Of a DNA stretch of 64,000 bases, positions 20,829 through 31,616 are shown piece after piece; the stretch's first letter is position 1, and every line of letters begins with the position of its first letter. Under the pieces are notes generated by a model, which was not told where the DNA came from, ran no database searches, and worked only from the letters and a program-made list of their open reading frames with translations. Both the position numbers and the translations under genes were made by a program. Source of the stretch: Aporrectodea caliginosa (Eukaryota > Annelida > Clitellata > Crassiclitellata > Lumbricidae); the NCBI GenBank assembly GCA_020284085.1, contig JACEVL010000057.1, forward strand, positions 328,501-392,500, read 5' to 3'.

Positions 20829-21702
20829 AGTAGTATAGTTAAAGGCCGAAGCTGGCGCAGGAAGCCAGCGCAGCGCAGGGAGCCAGCGATTTACGATCCG
20901 AGGCTTGCAGGCAGGGAGCCAGTAAGTGATCCATTTGCGATTCGAGGCTTGCAGGCCTGTATTCTGGCATTGTGTATAGCCCTAGCTGGCGCAGTCGCTA
21001 TATAAATTATCCATCACCCACCCTACGAGGCAAAGGCGCAGCCAGCGCAGTCGCCGAGATATATTATAGGTAATGATCGATTTACGATCCGAGGCTTGCA
21101 GGCTAACCAGACTCTATTCTAGCATTTGGCTTCCCACTATATTCTAAAGGACACTCCAGTTCTTGTTCAGTTGCAAATAAAAACAGCAGCCCATCGTCTC
21201 CAAAGTTATTTCTTGCTCGGAAAAAAGGGGTTTGGGGTCAGCTAAATAGGAAAGCTTTTTAATTTCATAAATACGGGGCCATGGGCGTTAGGGGTTCTGT
21301 AAAACCCTTGGAATCAGTCCAGCATACACAGTTCACTGTCAAGGTGATTCTGAAGCCGCCAATTGCTTTATAAAATCCGCTCGGGCCTTCTCGCGACCTT
21401 TGTTGATCAGCTCTTTTTTTAGGTCTTCGCTGATGGAACCTTCTGCCATTCCTACAGATTTAGACCGGATCTCATCTTTCATAACGCGATATTTTTCAAC
21501 CTCTTCAAGAATCAGCTTGTACTCATCATCGCTTATCAGATTATCTTCCAGAGCTTTTAAGACATGGCTGTGTATGGTGTTGAGTTTACTGCTAGCCAGC
21601 ACTCGTATGGCTTCGTGCTTTGCCGCTTTTGCCGAACATCTTCGACCGATGGCGACTCCAGCTGGGCTTCCTGCGCCAGCTTCGGCCTTTAACTATACTA
21701 CT
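20829..21702. mobile_element. 874 bp DNA transposon with perfect 38 bp TIRs
   Basis: The first 38 bases (agtagtatagttaaaggccg and 18 more) are the exact reverse complement of the last 38. A 5 bp duplication, ctccg, is at 20824-20828 and 21703-21707. The interior repeats gatttacgatccgaggcttg three times near the left end, likely subterminal binding sites, and has an ORF fragment on the minus strand. The matching 5' flanks of copies B, C and D lack it. Perfect ends suggest a recent insertion. The superfamily is unknown to me. Confidence 0.9.
21339..21690 (-). CDS. transposon-borne ORF fragment of unknown function
   Basis: The frame is open from inside the right TIR to a stop at 21339. A possible start codon inside it is a GTG at 21602; no ATG start is obvious, so this looks like the 3' part of a longer protein. 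It reads AGVAIGRRCSAKAAKHEAIR, then VLASSKLNTIHSHVLKALED, then ISDDEYKLILEEVEKY, and ends in a Lys/Arg-rich helix (KKELINKGREKARADF). From memory, the KHDxIxxLAxSKLNxI...ISDEEF pattern recurs in predicted proteins of cnidarians and invertebrate deuterostomes, often in repeats. I do not know its function. It is too short to be a transposase. Confidence 0.5.
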
Positions 21703-22265
21703 CTCCGACTCTTTTTATATTTATAATGAACTGCAATGCATTTGTTGTGCAGACAATACGTGATACTTCTTGAACGCAAGATGCACCGCTGCACTCGTCA
21801 CACGACGTTTATTACAATCCTACCAGCATTTGTCATTGCCTGAGGTCAAAGTTGATTGAACAACTTTTGAGCTTACGGTCGATTAACGGGCAAAGTCTGC
21901 ATTTAACCGTCCTTGTCTAGACATTCTAAAGACCTAGGCCTACTGATGTAACTAATTAAGTAGAGTTTAAGTATTAGCCTACGCTTAATATGCGTCAATA
22001 AAACACGAGCACATTGCTTCTTTGTTTGCCCTGAACAGATCACAGTGTACCGTGGAGCTTACTTTTTAGCAGTCTTTAAACGAGGCTGACTATAATTATG
22101 TGGGTCAAGATTAATGTAAATTTAGCCTAGGCTGTATACAAGCCGTCTACGCACCTTGACCGGATGTTGTGCTGTCCTCAGAATAAGTACAGTATCTTCA
22201 CCATAACCTCATCTGTGCTATCGCTTGTGTAAGTAGGACCTACTGTTGTCGATGCTGTTGTGGTC

Positions 22266-24114
22266 ATGGCTTCAGACGCTGTAGTTTGTCTGGATGATTT
22301 TGAGAAATATGCGCGTGAGACGTTGACGAAATTTATTTTCTCCTACTATTCTGTTGGAGCCGATGCAGAAGTAACACTTGGCGAAAACAGAAACGCTTTT
22401 AAAAGGTGAGTAATTGGCAGAACCGACACCAACACCATATACTGAAGATATTGTGAGAATAGGCTGATATTCCCATATGGGCTCCATATGCTACTGATGG
22501 GCTCTCCATGAAAACTTAATAAATTTAAATGGCTTAAATCTGGAAACTTTGGTGCTAACTTCGGTACTACGTTGATTCTACTATGTCTCTCATCAACTAT
22601 TTAAATGGGATTTTGTAAGTCATTTCACATTTATACTCATGATTTACGTTGACCTGACTTTTGTATGATTTTGATGTAGCCTACTATCAATTCAATTTGC
22701 CTGAGATATAGACGCTATAGAAGTTGCTAAACACAATCACAATTACGTACAGATGCTCTCTTGCATAAGCTATAAGATTGCCAAAAGGTCAAAGTAGCTT
22801 CTTTGAAATTGGCCACAGTCACTTAAGCAACATCGTTGAATAATATTTGCGTGTATTATAATCTTATTTAGCAAACAATTGATGCTACCAATGCCAGACC
22901 CATATGAAAGTAAGATCTTACATATTATGAATTAAGCAAGGCCGATAGGTCAATTGTTCTTCAATTACAAACTGTTTAGAGATGGATATGATCAAAGTTC
23001 AGCTCGGCTGAGGTAAATAGTCGACGATTAAGCGAGCAGGGCATTCTCGACCTCGATACAAGGCCACTGACTAATGTCATTAAATCTTTTTAGTTCCTGG
23101 CTTTTCAAGGTCTTCTCAAGGTGTAAAACATTCTTAAATGAGGAGTTTGGACAATGCCCAAGAAAATTTCTGTATAAGCTTAGCCTTTTATACGTTTTAG
23201 CATCAATATGTTAAGCGTCGCATTTTGGGGGCGCTATAGGCACTAGTCGGTTTTAAGAATTTAAAATATTTGGTGTATCTCCATGGGAGTCATGCTAACC
23301 TGACAATTCATTGTCGAGTTATAGATTCAGCATCAGAGTTTGTCCTGTTGCTGTATTCCTGTTAGTCCTACCATACTTGCACAGTAAGTGTAAGATCCTT
23401 CAACCACAATCATCGAAGGACTCTTTACTGGAACTTACACTTGGTCTTATCTTACCTTTCCTTGCCTTCATTTAATCTCGTGACTGAAAGCTGTATAATC
23501 ATCGCGCCATAGCATTGGTGAAACCTGTGGTGTCTCCGACCTGGCTTTTGTGTAGCTCTGAAAAATACCTGAGATTTTTATTACGTTACATAGACACATG
23601 TGCGTGATGACGAAAGCGACGCTTAATGGCTAATAATATGGATACAACAGAGGGTGTTTGGAAGAGGTAAATTCAAGCGTATATGTATACGGATTTGCAT
23701 AGCGATCGTATACGGTCTTGAGGTGATAACTTGGTGTTCAGTTTTAAATTTTGTGGAAAAGTTTTTACAGCTTTGCCAGTTGACAAAGACAGAAAAAAGA
23801 GTATTCTCTCCAGATTTGATAGTTTGCTAAATAGCGCGGATGATCTGCACGAGACAGGAAATAGTGCTATTTTAAATGTAGCTCCATACATGCTAGAATA
23901 AATAAATAAATTAATTAATTATTAATATATAAGACCTTCAGCCAGCCATGCAAACTTTGCAGATACCAAATCATTCCAAGAGTTCTTCGCGATGTCTCAA
24001 GGAGGGATACAGGCACAACGATCTTGGGTTATCCCATTTCCTTTCCAGTCTGCATTTCACCCACGGCTCTACATGGAAATGCTCATCCGGACGGTGAAGT
24101 GGGAACGGCCAGAG
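22266..24114 (+). CDS. extra exon 1 - exon 2 cassette of the oxidase gene, upstream of copy C
   Basis: Two intact oxidase exons, 22266-22405 and 23963-24114, have the normal lengths (140 and 152 bases), phases and splice sites (gtgagt and gttagt donors). They encode the first 97 residues, from [16 protein letters not shown] to the [10 protein letters not shown] end. No exon 3 follows. Instead, intron 2 runs to about 24505, roughly at the point 40 bases before exon 3 in copy C, and then switches into a second copy of the upstream promoter region. Exon 2 here ends in the right phase to splice to copy C exon 3 at 27900, which would skip copy C exons 1-2. It could therefore be an alternative first-exon set and promoter for copy C, or a dead partial duplicate. 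Only Val/Ile at residue 6 separates the two exon 1 products. Confidence 0.8.
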
Positions 24115-24227
24115 GTTAGTCCAAGTTGAGACGCAATAGCTGAATTAATGTAAAATGTAAAAAGAACAAAAATATTGTCAGTGAATAATCATGCACAGAA
24201 AATAAACAGGGTCACCAGTTGCGGGCA

Positions 24228-24250
24228 CACACACGCGCGCACACACACAC
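24228..24250. repeat. (CA)n/(CG)n microsatellite after the cassette exon 2
   Basis: A short CA-rich tract in the same intron 2 position as in copies B and C. It shows that the duplicated cassette kept most of intron 2. Confidence 0.7.
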
Positions 24251-25198
24251 GTGGAACCCAACCAATGGATTCCGCTCGTAAAGTTAGCAGCATAATTGTC
24301 AGCATCTCTGGACCAAACTACGCCGATTGTGTGAAGCCATGGCAGGCGATAGCATCCGACGGACACGATAATCCGACCACCGATCAGTCCCTTGTTGCTA
24401 GAAAATGACGCACGTCCACCCATCAATGGAGTCATCGGGTGCACGCTGAGCAGACAACAGTACTGTTGCCTGCCGGTCGGTAGATTGAAACGCTCCACCT
24501 ATGACACCCGGCGTATGGTTATACTCTGCAAGGACATTACCTTCAAAATTAACTTGTAATGTGGGCATTGCTGTACAAATTAAATGTGAAGTTTTACATT
24601 CCACAAATTTTTTTTATTCTGAAAATAAAATTAGTCTCCTGCTCCTTTTATATTCATAATGAACAGCAATGCATTTGGTGTGCAGACAATACGTGATACT
24701 TCTTGAACGCAAGATGCACCGCTGCACTCGTCACACGACGTTTATTACAATCCTACCAGCATTTGTCATTGCCTGAGGTCAAAGTTGATTGAACAACTTT
24801 TGAGCTTACGGTCGATTAACGGGCAAAGTCTGCATTTAACCGTCCTTGTCTAGACATTCTAAAGACCTAGGCCTACTGATGTAACTAATTAAGTAGAGTT
24901 TAAGTATTAGCCTACGCTTAATATGCGTCAATAAAACACGAGCACATTGCTTCTTTGTTTGCCCTGAACAGATCACAGTGTACCGTGGAGCTTACTTTTT
25001 AGCAGTCTTTAAACGAGGCTGACTATAATTATGTGGGTCAAGATTAATGTAAATTTAGCCTAGGCTGTATACAAGCCGTCTACGCACCTTGACCGGATGT
25101 TGTGCTGTCCTCAGAATAAGTACAGTATCTTCACCATAACCTCATCTGTGCTATCGCTTGTGTAAGTAGGACCTACTGTTGTCGATGCTGTTGTGGTC

Positions 25199-28100
25199 AT
25201 GGCTTCAGACGCTATAGTTTGTCTGGATGATTTTGAGAAATATGCGCGTGAGACGTTGACGAAATTTATTTTCTCCTATTATTCTGTTGGAGCCGACGCA
25301 GAAGTAACACTTGGCGAAAACAGAAACGCTTTTAAAAGGTAAGTAATTGGCAGAACCAACACCAACACCATCTACTGAAGATATTGTCCGAATAGGCAGA
25401 ACAGACTCATATGGTTTCCATACGTTCCTAAACTAGCACGCATAAATTATGCGTAGGAGGGGTACCCGAACAACCAACTTTTTGAACTGGGATTTTACAG
25501 GCTGATGTATAGCTATACTCATGATTTCAGTCAGCCTGATTGGTTGGCAGACGGAACAGAACCATTCGCAGGACCATTTGCAAGATATATGGAAGATATA
25601 GCAAGACCCTGAACTGACAATCACTCTTCCGGGATGCCAACTGTCTAAGCTAAGGATGTAGGTGAATGCACAGTGCAGCTTTCTTCCAAAGCGCAAACAG
25701 TTTACTCCCCACACACACGCAGTCACCAACATCGCCAGTATAAGAACTTGAAAGGTATCAACAGAAGCTATCAAGTATCATACTTATGTGATGTGTCATA
25801 TAATATTATTGTATCCCACCTCACACTAAGTATGATATTTGACAATCACTTATTTAGATCTCATTTCTGATCAAAGCCGATACTAAAATTTTCATAACTT
25901 TTGACAGTTCATCTTCCCAGTCATTTGTTCAGATGACGAATCCACTGCCGCTGACTAAAGGTGCAATGTTTTAAACGCATTCTTAACCCTCCCGAAAGCA
26001 TGAATTTCTGCTACTGAAGGGCTCTCCATGAAAACTTAATAAATCAAAATTGCTTAAATCTTGAAACCTTGGTGCTAACGTCGACATTACTTTCATTCTA
26101 CTATATCTCTCGTCAACTATTTAAGTGGAATTTGTAAGTCATTTTAAATATATATTCATGATTTATGTCGACCTGACTTTAGTATGATTTTGATGTACCA
26201 TCAATGTGCCTGAGATACGGACGCCATAGAAGTTGTTAATCACAATTACATACAGATGCTATAAGATTGCCAAAAGGTCAAAGTAGCTTCTTTGAAATTG
26301 GCCACAGTCACTTAAGCAACATCGTTGAATATTATTTGCGTGTATTGCAGTCTTATTTAGCACACAATTAACGCTACCAATGCCAGGCCTCTATGAAATT
26401 AAGAAGATCTAACATAATTATCATGAATTAAGCAAGGCCGATAGGTCAATTGTTCTTCAATTACAAACTGTTTAGAGATGGATATGATCAAAGTTCAGCT
26501 CTGCTGAGGTAAATAGTCGACGATTAAACGAACAGAGCATTCTCGACCGCCGTATTAGCCTACTGACTAAAGTCATTAAATCTTTTTAGTGCCTAGCTTT
26601 TCAAGGTCTTCTGAAGGTGTAAAAAATTCTTAAATGAGGAGTTTGGACAATGTCCAGGAAAATTTCTGTATAAGTTTAGGTCTTGATATGTTTTAGGATC
26701 AATGTGTTGAGCGTCCCATATTGAAGACGCTAGGCACTAGTGGGTTTTAAGAATATAAAATATTTGGTGTATCTCCATGGAAGTCATGTTAGCCTAACAC
26801 TTCATTGTGGTCTAATTATAGCGCTATAGCGTTAGTGAAGGTAGTAGGACTACGCTGAGGAAAAGTTCCTACAGCTTTGCCAGTTGAGAAAGACAGAAAA
26901 TAGAGGATTATCTCCAGAAGTGACAGTTTGCCAAATAGCGCGTAGATGATCTGTTCGAAACAGGAAATAGTGCTACTTCAAATGTAGCTCCATACATGAC
27001 AGAATATACAAATTAATTAATTAATATATATGACATTCAGCCAGACATGGAAACTTTGCAGATACCAAATCATTCCAAGAGTTCTTCGCGATGTGTCAAA
27101 GAGGGAAACTGGAACAACAATCTTGGGTTATCCCATTTCCTTTCCAGTCTGCATATCACCCACGGCTTTACATGGAAATGCTCATCCGGATGGTGAAGTG
27201 GGAACGGCCAGAGGTTAGTCCATGCTGAGCCTTTGTCTTGTACAGTTAGGGTTTCTCTTGGTATAATGTCGTCGTTGATGTTTTTCACGTTAAGGCTGAC
27301 GAATGACTAGGCCTACAACAACATATGGTTTTCTGTAAGTTATTTTGATGCACCAATTCAGTAATGTGAAGTAATCTCTGCAAAAGCTGAATTAATTTTA
27401 AATGATATCAAGAACACAAATAATAATAATAATAATATTCGTTTATTCTGACACAAGTTGACATGGCCGCAGCTTGTTTACAAACATTTTATGTTGTCAG
27501 TGAATAATCATGCACAGAAAAGAGATGAGTTATCAGTTGCGGGAACACACACACACACACTCTAGAACACACACACACACACACACACACACTCTAACAC
27601 ACACACACACACTCAACCAATCGATTCCCATCCAAAGTTGACAGCATAATGCTCAGCGTCTCTGGACCAAGTTGCGCCTATAGTGTTGAGCGACGACAGG
27701 CGGTAGCGTCCGCCGGACAAGATAATCCGACCATCGAGCAGTCCCTTGTTGCTAGAAGATGACGCGTCCACTTATCAATCGAGTCATCGGATACACGCTG
27801 AGCAGACAACTGTCGCCTGCGGGTCAGTAGATCGAAGCGCCCCAATTGACGGTCGGGGGCACTCCAAAGACCCGTGTGCATCTGTGTGAATAATTTCAGG
27901 TGCTATGTCTATGAAGATCGGCTACACGATGAGCAGCTTTGCGTCACGGTCTATTGACGATGTGGCCGATGCGGCTGGTGACTGTCTCAAATTCTTCCAG
28001 CTGCACATTTTCACGCGTCGAGACCTCGTACTTCGACTGGTCCGATGGGCAGAGAGAAGGGACTTCAAGGCCATTGTGCTGACCGTCGACGTTCCGCTAC

Positions 28101-31100
28101 TTGGTAACAGAGTTAGCTACAGTCGAAACGAACCAGTGGCAGGTAACGTCTGGAAGTAAGTTATAGGTACATTAAGAGTGTAGTGTTTATTTATTCCGTG
28201 TCACTGCTTGTTAGTGTCAGATAATATTACATAACATTAGGTTTACACAAATCAACACAGGCTTCAGTCATTTGCATTATCAGTTCAGTTCAGATCAGTT
28301 CAGTAATTCATTTCAATACATCGTATTTACCAAAATGGCATAAATTGTCTGTAATTAAATGTAACTGCCTTAACTTGACAGACGTACAAGAGTCTTCAGA
28401 TTCCCTGTTCAGATCGTGTCGATCAGAGGACTTGTTCCAAGTTCACACTTCAAAACTGTCCTTTTCAGCCGTGCTGGGGTCTGGAGCGATGCTGAGTAGG
28501 AACCTTGAAGGGGCACTATCTAAATCTTCGTAATGAATGAATGAAAGGTCTTGTATATGTTCTGTAGGATTTTTCCTTTGTAGTCGGGATTTTCTGTTTA
28601 ATATCAGAAGTCCAACGATTCTGAGATATCACTGTTAGACCGTTTTTGTTTATAGATTTGGGACCCTGGATGGAGCAAAGCCAACCGCAAAAGACAGATT
28701 TGAATACGATTCGTCTGTCACATGGGACGATGTCAAGTGGTTGAAATCTGAAACCAAGCTTCCTCTCATTCTCAAAGGCATTCTCAGTGGTAGATGTACA
28801 ACATACCTTCAACCATACAGACACATGTCGTCATCATCATCAGCATCATCATCATCAGTATCATCATCATCATCATCATCATCAATCATCATCATCATCA
28901 TCATTGTCGTCTTTATCATCATCATTATCATCATCGTTTTCATCATTTTGTTCGACCCTCGGCCAAGATTCAAGTTTTAAATTTCATTCGGACTAAACAG
29001 GAATCAATCTTTGATGCCATGGATATGGAGATCGAAGACTTGAATGATTGTTAGAGTACCTGGAAGTTCCAAAGAGAGTACATTTTGCCAAACTAGCACG
29101 CATATGCTCTGCGCCCGACAGGCTAATAAAAATTTGCATAAGTCGTGGAATTGAACTTGTCCTTAAGAAAACTTAAGGATACCGGTACAATGGCGATTGT
29201 ATTTGTAGTGGAAGATGCAGTTTTGGCCGTGGAATGCGGAGCGGCGGGAATTCTGGTCTCCACTCACGGTGGAAGGCAACTAGACACCGTTCCAGCAGCT
29301 GTAAGTCAGATGTCGTTTGTTCTTTCGTTCGTAATTGTGCTAAAGGAGCTAATTAACAGTAACTTGTCTTCCATATGTGAATTCATGGTTCGTGCCTTTG
29401 TCTATCATTGTAGTTATGAGCTAATCAAGAGATTGTCTTGTATTTAAGCCTAAGTGTTAGATTTACGGTTTGTTTGCGTTTCAAAAATTTCAATTCTACA
29501 AGTCGGATAATGTTTAGGTGTTCAGGTCTGTCTCGCCAATGCAAAATGATTCAGTCGCTGATTGGAAATCAGCAACATCTACATATTCCCAGTGCATTTA
29601 AATTTTCACGAATATTACAAGAAGCAGTTACACGACACGTCCATCGATATTGTCACTGTGTAGCTGAAGCTGCCTCACCGGATAACTCACTCTGAGCAGA
29701 AATGTTGAAACGTCTTTTTGTCATTGGTGGAGATTTGAAGCCTGAACGCTCGTCTGATAGTCCATTGTCCCAGCCATGCATTGGACTATCGCACGAACCC
29801 GTATAGCGTTGGCTTCCTGAGAAACCACTTTGAGGCCCTGTGAATACGGTAATAACTCGGACAGGATATCCTAAACAAAGCAATAGGCCGTTAACTGTTC
29901 GTAAAATATAGCGACATCATAGGTTTGAACAAGGGACCTTAATATTTGACAATTGATGGCGATCACTGCTGGTTGTTTTCATGCAGCAAATGTGAACTTT
30001 TCTGTGTCGTTTTAAATTACTTCTGCACGGTGACGAAATTGAGTTGCACATTAAAATGACAACTGTTTTCTTTATCATACTACAGATAGACGTCCTCGGA
30101 GACATCGTAAGGGTGGTCGATGGTCGCTGCGAGGTTTACATGGACGGAGGAGTTCGTCATGGAACGGACATTCTTAAGGCTTTGGCCCTCGGAGCCAGAG
30201 TCGTGTTCATAGGACGACCAGCGATCTACGCACTCTGCTATAACGTGAGATATAATAAACAAATAGGTTGTATTGCAAGACTTAAAACAAAATCTGTAAG
30301 CTAAATGTCTAGCCAATTTAGTAAATGAGTATTTTATTTACTCAATGTATGTATATGAAATGGCTGATATGTTCTACAGAGTCCAAAGTACAGACATTTG
30401 AACTTCTGACGCCTTTATATTAGTCTCTAAGAAAATAGGACTGATATTCGACTTTGTACACTGGTTCAGAATTTACACTGCGAAATTCAATTAAGATCCT
30501 ACCTTAACTGGCCAGAGTTGATTTCTTGGTGATTTTCGAGTTCTCTTAATATTTTCTATAGTTATATCTGTGTCTTTCTCTCTCTGTAGGGAGAAGAAGG
30601 AGTTCGCCGAATGTTGCAGATTTTGAAAGACGAATTCTCATCGTCTCTGGCACTTTGTGGTGAGCGTGTATCTCCAATTAATCTGGTCTACAGTCGTTTT
30701 TCCTTAGACTAGTCTCAGACTACATGCTAGTGCATAGGCAGGAAGACCTCAACTGTAGCTGCACTCAGACAGCCAACCCAATTATGTATGCATCTCGTGT
30801 GCAGCGCCAATAGAAGCGACTCGACTTACGACTTGCCAAAAGCCACGTCAGTAATGTATGGTCTACAATTGATCGTGCTATTTGGCTTCCAAGCTACCTA
30901 TAAAGATTCTTCGGTAAAGACTGGATGTGCAAAACTCTTGCGAGGCCTCCACGGCCTGGAATCGACGAGCTGCTTTTGAAATTTAAGATTAGCTGCATAT
31001 AGGCTGCCAAGTGGGGCCTCGGTGCCTGGGCAGTGCGGTCAATCGCTGAAAAAAACTATATAGTTTCGTGTACATTCGCTGGCTGTGTGGTTATCTTTCT

Positions 31101-31616
31101 AATGTCTAACTTTGCTAACATTCGTTAAACATAGGCCCTTCACATACGAGGCATTCTGTTTCCGTAGGAGAGGGAATTTTCACATCGTTAACTGTGATCA
31201 AAATCCTTCAAGAGAAATTGATCTGATATCTCTTGAGAGCCTCGCCAAAGGTGGCATTTTGTCTCTTGGCTCGGTTACATTACGCCCGATTGTAGAGTTC
31301 GCGTACCGTAATACAATACTATACAATATAATACAACTGTATTTTATATTAGCCTACAGTCCTTCCAAAGTTCAGATATGCAAATGACAGAACATGCGAC
31401 AGAACATCGATGGCGAAGAGCCATAACGGTTCCTACGCAGTAGCTGCCTTGGGCGAGGCTCGAACTGGTACTCTCTGAGTTACAGGCGGAGAGCTCTAAC
31501 CATTTGGCCATTGTGCCATGCCACTTAAATGAAAGATGACTTTTCTATTTACAGGATGTACATCTGTGACGGATATCAAGAACTCCGTTGTTGTCGTTAA
31601 CAAGTCCTTCCTGTGA
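25199..31616 (+). CDS. 2-hydroxyacid oxidase (glycolate oxidase family), copy C, complete, 8 exons
   Basis: A complete 354-residue oxidase. Exons are 25199-25338, 27062-27213, 27900-28155, 28656-28789, 29209-29300, 30086-30244, 30590-30659 and 31555-31616. All junctions are GT-AG and the frame is open. FMN and catalytic motifs match copy B: Gln131, Lys223, His247, Arg250, DGGVRHGTD and GRP. The residue aligned with glycolate oxidase Trp108 is Phe111 (MSSFASRS), and His133 and Thr246 replace Tyr and Asn. Exon 5 starts VEDAV instead of AEDAV. The C-terminus is NKSFL rather than KKSLL. AATAAA signals lie at 31686-31691 and 31804-31809. Intron 1 holds about 580 bases (25428-26008) missing from the neighbouring cassette; intron 4 has a long (ATC)n tract. 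The duplicated cassette upstream may supply a second promoter. Confidence 0.92.
28826..28960. repeat. (ATC)n microsatellite, copy C intron 4
   Basis: An interrupted triplet tract, the longest of the (ATC)n versions in the array. Confidence 0.85.
31425..31540 (-). mobile_element. tRNA-like SINE, copy C intron 7
   Basis: Same SINE as in copies A, B and D. The minus-strand head (ggccaaatggttagagctct) keeps the A-box shape, and the B-box region is degraded. It ends shortly before the exon 8 acceptor at 31554. Confidence 0.6.

Larger units (their letters stand above)
18948..22265. other. intergenic region between copy B and the copy C cassette
   Basis: Holds the copy B 3' flank with a polyadenylation signal at 19129-19134, a hAT MITE, sequence homologous to the other intergenic regions, an 874 bp TIR transposon and the cassette 5' flank. 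No host gene is seen. Confidence 0.7.

Noticed and set aside
25433..25774. 113-residue minus-strand frame in copy C intron 1
   Set aside because: No homology recognised, and it sits in an intron insertion; open by chance as far as I can tell.
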